Of a stretch of DNA of 15,606 bases, positions 13,489-15,606 are shown piece by piece. The notes beneath the pieces are model-generated. The model saw nothing but the letters and a program-made list of their open reading frames with translations, did no database searches and had not been told where the DNA came from. Both the position numbers and the translations under genes were made by a program. This DNA is from JBGTBQ01 sp041749275 (GTDB taxonomy: Bacteria > Acidobacteriota > Blastocatellia > Pyrinomonadales > Pyrinomonadaceae), in NCBI GenBank assembly GCA_041749275.1, contig JBGTBQ010000343.1:1-15606 (forward strand), in the 5' to 3' direction. The number at the start of each line of letters is the position of its first letter. Within the stretch, counting starts at the first letter, position 1.

Positions 13489-14385
13489 TCACGTCTGTAG
13501 AAAACTCAGGAGCGCGGCGTTCACTTCAGCGGGCGATTCCTGTTGCACCCAGTGGCCGCTCCGGGCCAGCCGAACTTCTTTGTAAGGCGCGTCAACGTAC
13601 TCGCCCACGCCGCGCACCGTTTCAGGAATGATTGCCATATCGCGCTCGCCATAGATAAAGAGCACGGGAACGCGGATCAACTCTTCGCTCGTGTACGGCT
13701 TCCGCTCCCACGCGAGGCGCAGGCGCGAGCCGAGGTTAGCCCGATAGTAGTTGAGCGCGGCGGTCAAAGCGCCGGGTTCGCGCAGGGCCGATTTGAGGAC
13801 GGCGATGTCGGCGTCGCTGAAGGTGCCGGGGCGCGCGGTGTCTCGAAACATCTTTTCGACGCCCGCGAAGTCGTTGCGGCTGACGAACCATTCGGGGATG
13901 GCCGGGAGCTGAAAGAAGAACATGTACCAACTCTTGAGGAGCTGTTTGAGCGAAATGTTTTTCGCCCACACGGCGGGCGGCGGCACTTGCAGCGCGGCGA
14001 GTTTGCGGACGTATGCGGGATGCTGCTGCGCGACCGCCCACGCCACGGCGGCGCCCCAGTCATGGCCGACGATGGCCGCTTCGCGTGCGCCGAAGTGACG
14101 AATCAGCCCGGTCACGTCGTCCACCATCCGCTCGACCCGATAGTCTTCAACGCGCGGCGGTTTATCGCTCAGGTTGTAGCCACGCAGGTCGGGCGCGACG
14201 ACGTGGAAGGACTCGCCGAGCGCGTGCAACTGGTGACGCCACGAGTACCAGCATTCCGGGAAGCCGTGGAGCAGAATCACCAACTGCTCGCCGCCGCCGC
14301 TCTCGGCGTAGTGCAAACGCAGGTCGCCGATCTGCGCGTAGCCGTGTCGGACTGACGATTCGAGGCTGGCAAGCTTATCGCTCAT
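13489..14385 (-). CDS. Alpha/beta hydrolase, epoxide-hydrolase type
   Basis: This 298-residue cytoplasmic alpha/beta hydrolase has the oxyanion motif HGFPE (40-44), with ECWYSWR after it. The nucleophile elbow is GHDWGAA with Asp109, as in epoxide hydrolases and haloalkane/haloacetate dehalogenases; serine esterases have Ser here. The catalytic acid is probably Asp249 (YGERDMAI) and the base His278 (SGHWVQQE). A cap domain of helices lies between about 135 and 225. The NYYRANL segment (about 208-214) may hold the cap tyrosine that activates the epoxide, which favours epoxide hydrolase over dehalogenase. The natural substrate is unknown. It starts 3 nt after the AtuA-like gene, so the two are in one operon, and it is followed by a large palindrome and a crotonase gene. 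Confidence 0.88.
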   Translation of the reverse strand: MSDKLASLESSVRHGYAQIGDLRLHYAESGGGEQLVILLHGFPECWYSWRHQLHALGESFHVVAPDLRGYNLSDKPPRVEDYRVERMVDDVTGLIRHFGAREAAIVGHDWGAAVAWAVAQQHPAYVRKLAALQVPPPAVWAKNISLKQLLKSWYMFFFQLPAIPEWFVSRNDFAGVEKMFRDTARPGTFSDADIAVLKSALREPGALTAALNYYRANLGSRLRLAWERKPYTSEELIRVPVLFIYGERDMAIIPETVRGVGEYVDAPYKEVRLARSGHWVQQESPAEVNAALLSFLQT

Positions 14386-14388
14386 TCG

Positions 14389-14742
14389 TTAATTGCTCTT
14401 GAGATTCAGAGAGAGCGCAACTTCGTCCGGCACTTCAATCTCCATTCGCAGGAGCGCCGTCGAAAACGTCTTGCCCTGCGCGTCGGTCATCAGCGAGAGC
14501 GTGCCGCCGCCGCCGAGGCTTTCGTGGAGAAGGAAGTTGAGCGCCGAGAGGTTCGGCAGCTCGAAGCGCTCGACCTCGCCGTGGCAGATGCCCTCGAAGT
14601 GTCGCTTGACGCGCTCCGCCGTCACCTCGCGCGCGAGCAGCGGGTAGAACTCATCGCGGCGCGCGATGAGTCCGACGTTCGCCGTGTCGCCCTTGTCGCC
14701 AGAACGTGCGTGTGCGAGCTTTAATAGTTGAACGCGCATCAT
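14389..14742 (-). CDS. Stand-alone AtuA-like ferredoxin-fold domain protein
   Basis: This 117-residue protein matches the C-terminal domain found in AtuA-family (DUF1446) proteins. It opens with LLKLAHARSGDKGDTANVGLIARR, then has VERFELPNLSALNFLLHESLGGGGTLSLM and ends AQGKTFSTALLRMEIEVP. The Gly-rich GGGG and the ARSGDKGD motif are the family marks. In other genomes this module occurs alone or fused and lies next to acyl-CoA carboxylase and enoyl-CoA hydratase genes of terpene or leucine degradation; its biochemical role is not established. The ATG at 14742 was chosen because GGGAG lies 7 nt before it and it overlaps the stop of the upstream (interrupted) gene as TGATG. The large AtuA domain is not in the window. 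Confidence 0.8.
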   Translation of the reverse strand: MMRVQLLKLAHARSGDKGDTANVGLIARRDEFYPLLAREVTAERVKRHFEGICHGEVERFELPNLSALNFLLHESLGGGGTLSLMTDAQGKTFSTALLRMEIEVPDEVALSLNLKSN

Positions 14743-15203
14743 CAATCAACTCCCGCCTGTGTCTTGATGGCCTGCCAGTCGCGTTCTTCGCGGGTGGCAG
14801 GGTGTTCGATGAAGTATTCTAACTCATGCGCGCCGGCATAATGCGGCTCGCATTGAAGAACAGCAATTCTCGGTCAGGAATAACGTAAGTCTATGAAAAC
14901 ATTGGATCATGGTTCAAAAGAAGCGCAAAAACTCGAAAGCTTAACTCGCATCTGTAAAGAGCTTACGCGCTGACCGAGAATTGCTGATTGAAGAACGGAA
15001 GCGTCCTCGCCAAACGAGTGCCAAAGCCGGCGCAGTTCCGCTTTCGACTGTCCGGGCCGTCGCAGTTCCTCGATTGAATCCCGCACACGGCGGCGCGCGA
15101 ACTCCTTCGCCACCTCGAACGTCGGGAAACCGCTGATGACATAATCCTCCGCCGGGTCGTAACGAGACATCTCAATGATGAGCACCGCGTAACTCTCGTC
15201 CAC
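14742..15203 (-). pseudogene. Small conserved gene of unknown function interrupted by a 126-bp MITE
   Basis: Read from GTG 15203 (2 nt after the Nudix stop), the frame runs DESYAVLIIEMSRYDP, ISGFPTFEVAKEFARRRV, RDSIEELRRP and LWHSFGEDASVLQ. It then enters the element and stops at 14907, giving 98 residues with an alien tail. Past the element the same reading frame resumes with CEPHYAGAHELEYFIEHP and ends QAIKTQAGVD at 14742. Taking out the element and one 9-bp duplication (135 nt) gives a seamless 108-residue protein with the junction in codon 73. I do not recognise the family. It looks soluble, rich in Arg and Glu, and without a known motif. The stop overlaps the AtuA-like start, so the original pair was translationally coupled; that coupling is now broken. 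An alternative start upstream at 15239 would overlap the Nudix gene. Confidence 0.82.
14861..14986. mobile_element. Miniature inverted-repeat transposable element (MITE), 126 bp
   Basis: The element has perfect 17-bp terminal inverted repeats, CAGCAATTCTCGGTCAG (14861-14877) and CTGACCGAGAATTGCTG (14970-14986). A subterminal CGTAAG/CTTACG pair lies at 14884-14889 and 14962-14967. It is flanked by the direct repeat ATTGAAGAA (14852-14860 and 14987-14995), a 9-bp target-site duplication. The interior has no open frame long enough for a transposase and is more AT-rich than the host DNA, so it must be moved in trans by a related insertion sequence elsewhere. A 9-bp duplication occurs in several IS families, so the parent cannot be named. 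It sits inside a coding frame and introduces a stop. The perfect repeats and duplication suggest recent arrival. Confidence 0.9.
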
Positions 15204-15205
15204 GA

Positions 15206-15606
15206 TTACGAGGCTTTCCCCAGCAAGCCCTTCTCCCACAGTGAGAGCCAGTGAAACCCGACGACGACGAGCGAGTGCGTGATGGCGCCGTCGGCGATGA
15301 GCGAGGGCACATCCGCGAGCGGCACGAGACGGACGATTGTTTGTTCCGTCCCGTCGAAGGTCGGCTCGTGCTGGAACTCCGCGCCGCGCGCAACGAAGGT
15401 GTGAATCCAGTTATTCTGTATCGCCGGATTCGGGCGCGTCCTGCCGAGTGCGATAATCTCCGGCGCGGCGTAGCCCGTCTCTTCCAGCATCTCGCGCCCG
15501 GCGGCGGTGCGCGGCGTTTCGCCTTCGTCAACCATGCCGCCGGGAATTTCCAGCGTCACCTCATCCGTGCCGAAACGATACTGCTCGATCATCACGACTT
15601 CGTTCC
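15206..15606 (-). CDS. Nudix hydrolase, ADP-ribose pyrophosphatase type (5' end outside window)
   Basis: The frame is open from the right edge of the window, so the first ~50 residues are missing. The visible ~133 residues start NEVVMIEQYRFGTDE, typical of the strand before the Nudix fold core. The complete Nudix box GX5EX7REUXEEXGU follows as GMVDEGE, TPRTAAG and REMLEETGY. Its Glu residues bind the Mg ions. The preceding LEIPGG and the overall pattern fit the ADP-ribose/nucleoside-diphosphate-sugar pyrophosphatase group, which cleaves X-P-P-Y substrates in the cytoplasm. A GTG at 15595 could be misread as a start, but similarity continues upstream of it. The stop at 15206 is followed after 2 nt by the start of the interrupted small gene. 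Confidence 0.9.
   Translation of the reverse strand, partial: NEVVMIEQYRFGTDEVTLEIPGGMVDEGETPRTAAGREMLEETGYAAPEIIALGRTRPNPAIQNNWIHTFVARGAEFQHEPTFDGTEQTIVRLVPLADVPSLIADGAITHSLVVVGFHWLSLWEKGLLGKAS

Noticed and set aside
15206..15595. Complete Nudix gene starting at GTG 15595
   Set aside because: The frame stays open to the window edge and the upstream residues NEVV fit the family, so the true start lies outside.

Overview
The window is a bacterial chromosomal segment from a Gram-negative, fairly GC-rich organism. An Acidobacteriota-like source (for example Blastocatellia) is the best guess. The reasons are a very large outer-membrane protein built as signal peptide, CarboxypepD_reg domain, TonB-type plug and beta-barrel (a family strongly expanded there), a split two-subunit B12 acyl-CoA mutase, and a tad/Flp pilus locus with its own sigma-54 activator. 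This placement is inference; the window has no rRNA or other phylogenetic marker.

Region 1 (1-4904, all minus strand) is the start of a tad/Flp pilus locus. Reading in the direction of transcription it holds a sigma-54 enhancer-binding protein (4904-3345), a minimal site-2-protease-like membrane metalloprotease (3176-2682), a small two-helix membrane protein (2249-1965), two tandem 52-residue Flp prepilins (1866-1708 and 1677-1519), the prepilin peptidase CpaA (1373-834) and CpaB (778 to beyond base 1). A sigma-54-like -24/-12 element at 2324-2339, and a 38-bp dyad about 100 bp upstream of the start it would set, fit control of the pilin operon by the neighbouring activator. Strong hairpins lie on both sides of the pilin pair.

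Region 2 (4905-9133, plus strand after a 726-bp gap) holds a FtsL/DivIC-like protein, then an operon for a coenzyme-B12 acyl-CoA mutase (large subunit 6319-8001, B12 subunit 8082-8486) and a crotonase-fold gene (8486-9133). The large subunit would be annotated methylmalonyl-CoA mutase by similarity. Its active-site residues (Phe90 and Gln208 where that enzyme has Tyr89 and Arg207) instead match isobutyryl-CoA mutase. The crotonase gene lacks its C-terminal part and ends inside the terminator of the convergent gene.

Region 3 (9157-12336, minus) is the Oar/TonB-receptor-like outer-membrane protein with a clear intrinsic terminator. Region 4 (12607-15606, minus) is a compact operon: Nudix hydrolase (entering from beyond the right edge), a small conserved gene of unknown function, an AtuA-like ferredoxin-fold protein, an epoxide-hydrolase-type alpha/beta hydrolase and a second crotonase. 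The small gene is interrupted by a 126-bp element with perfect 17-bp terminal inverted repeats and a 9-bp target-site duplication (a MITE). Removing the element plus one duplication (135 bp, 45 codons) restores an uninterrupted 108-residue frame whose stop overlaps the next gene's start.

No tRNA, rRNA, CRISPR array or full-length insertion sequence was seen. The points most worth following are the MITE-disrupted gene, the isobutyryl-CoA mutase signature, and the candidate sigma-54/activator/protease control of the pilus.
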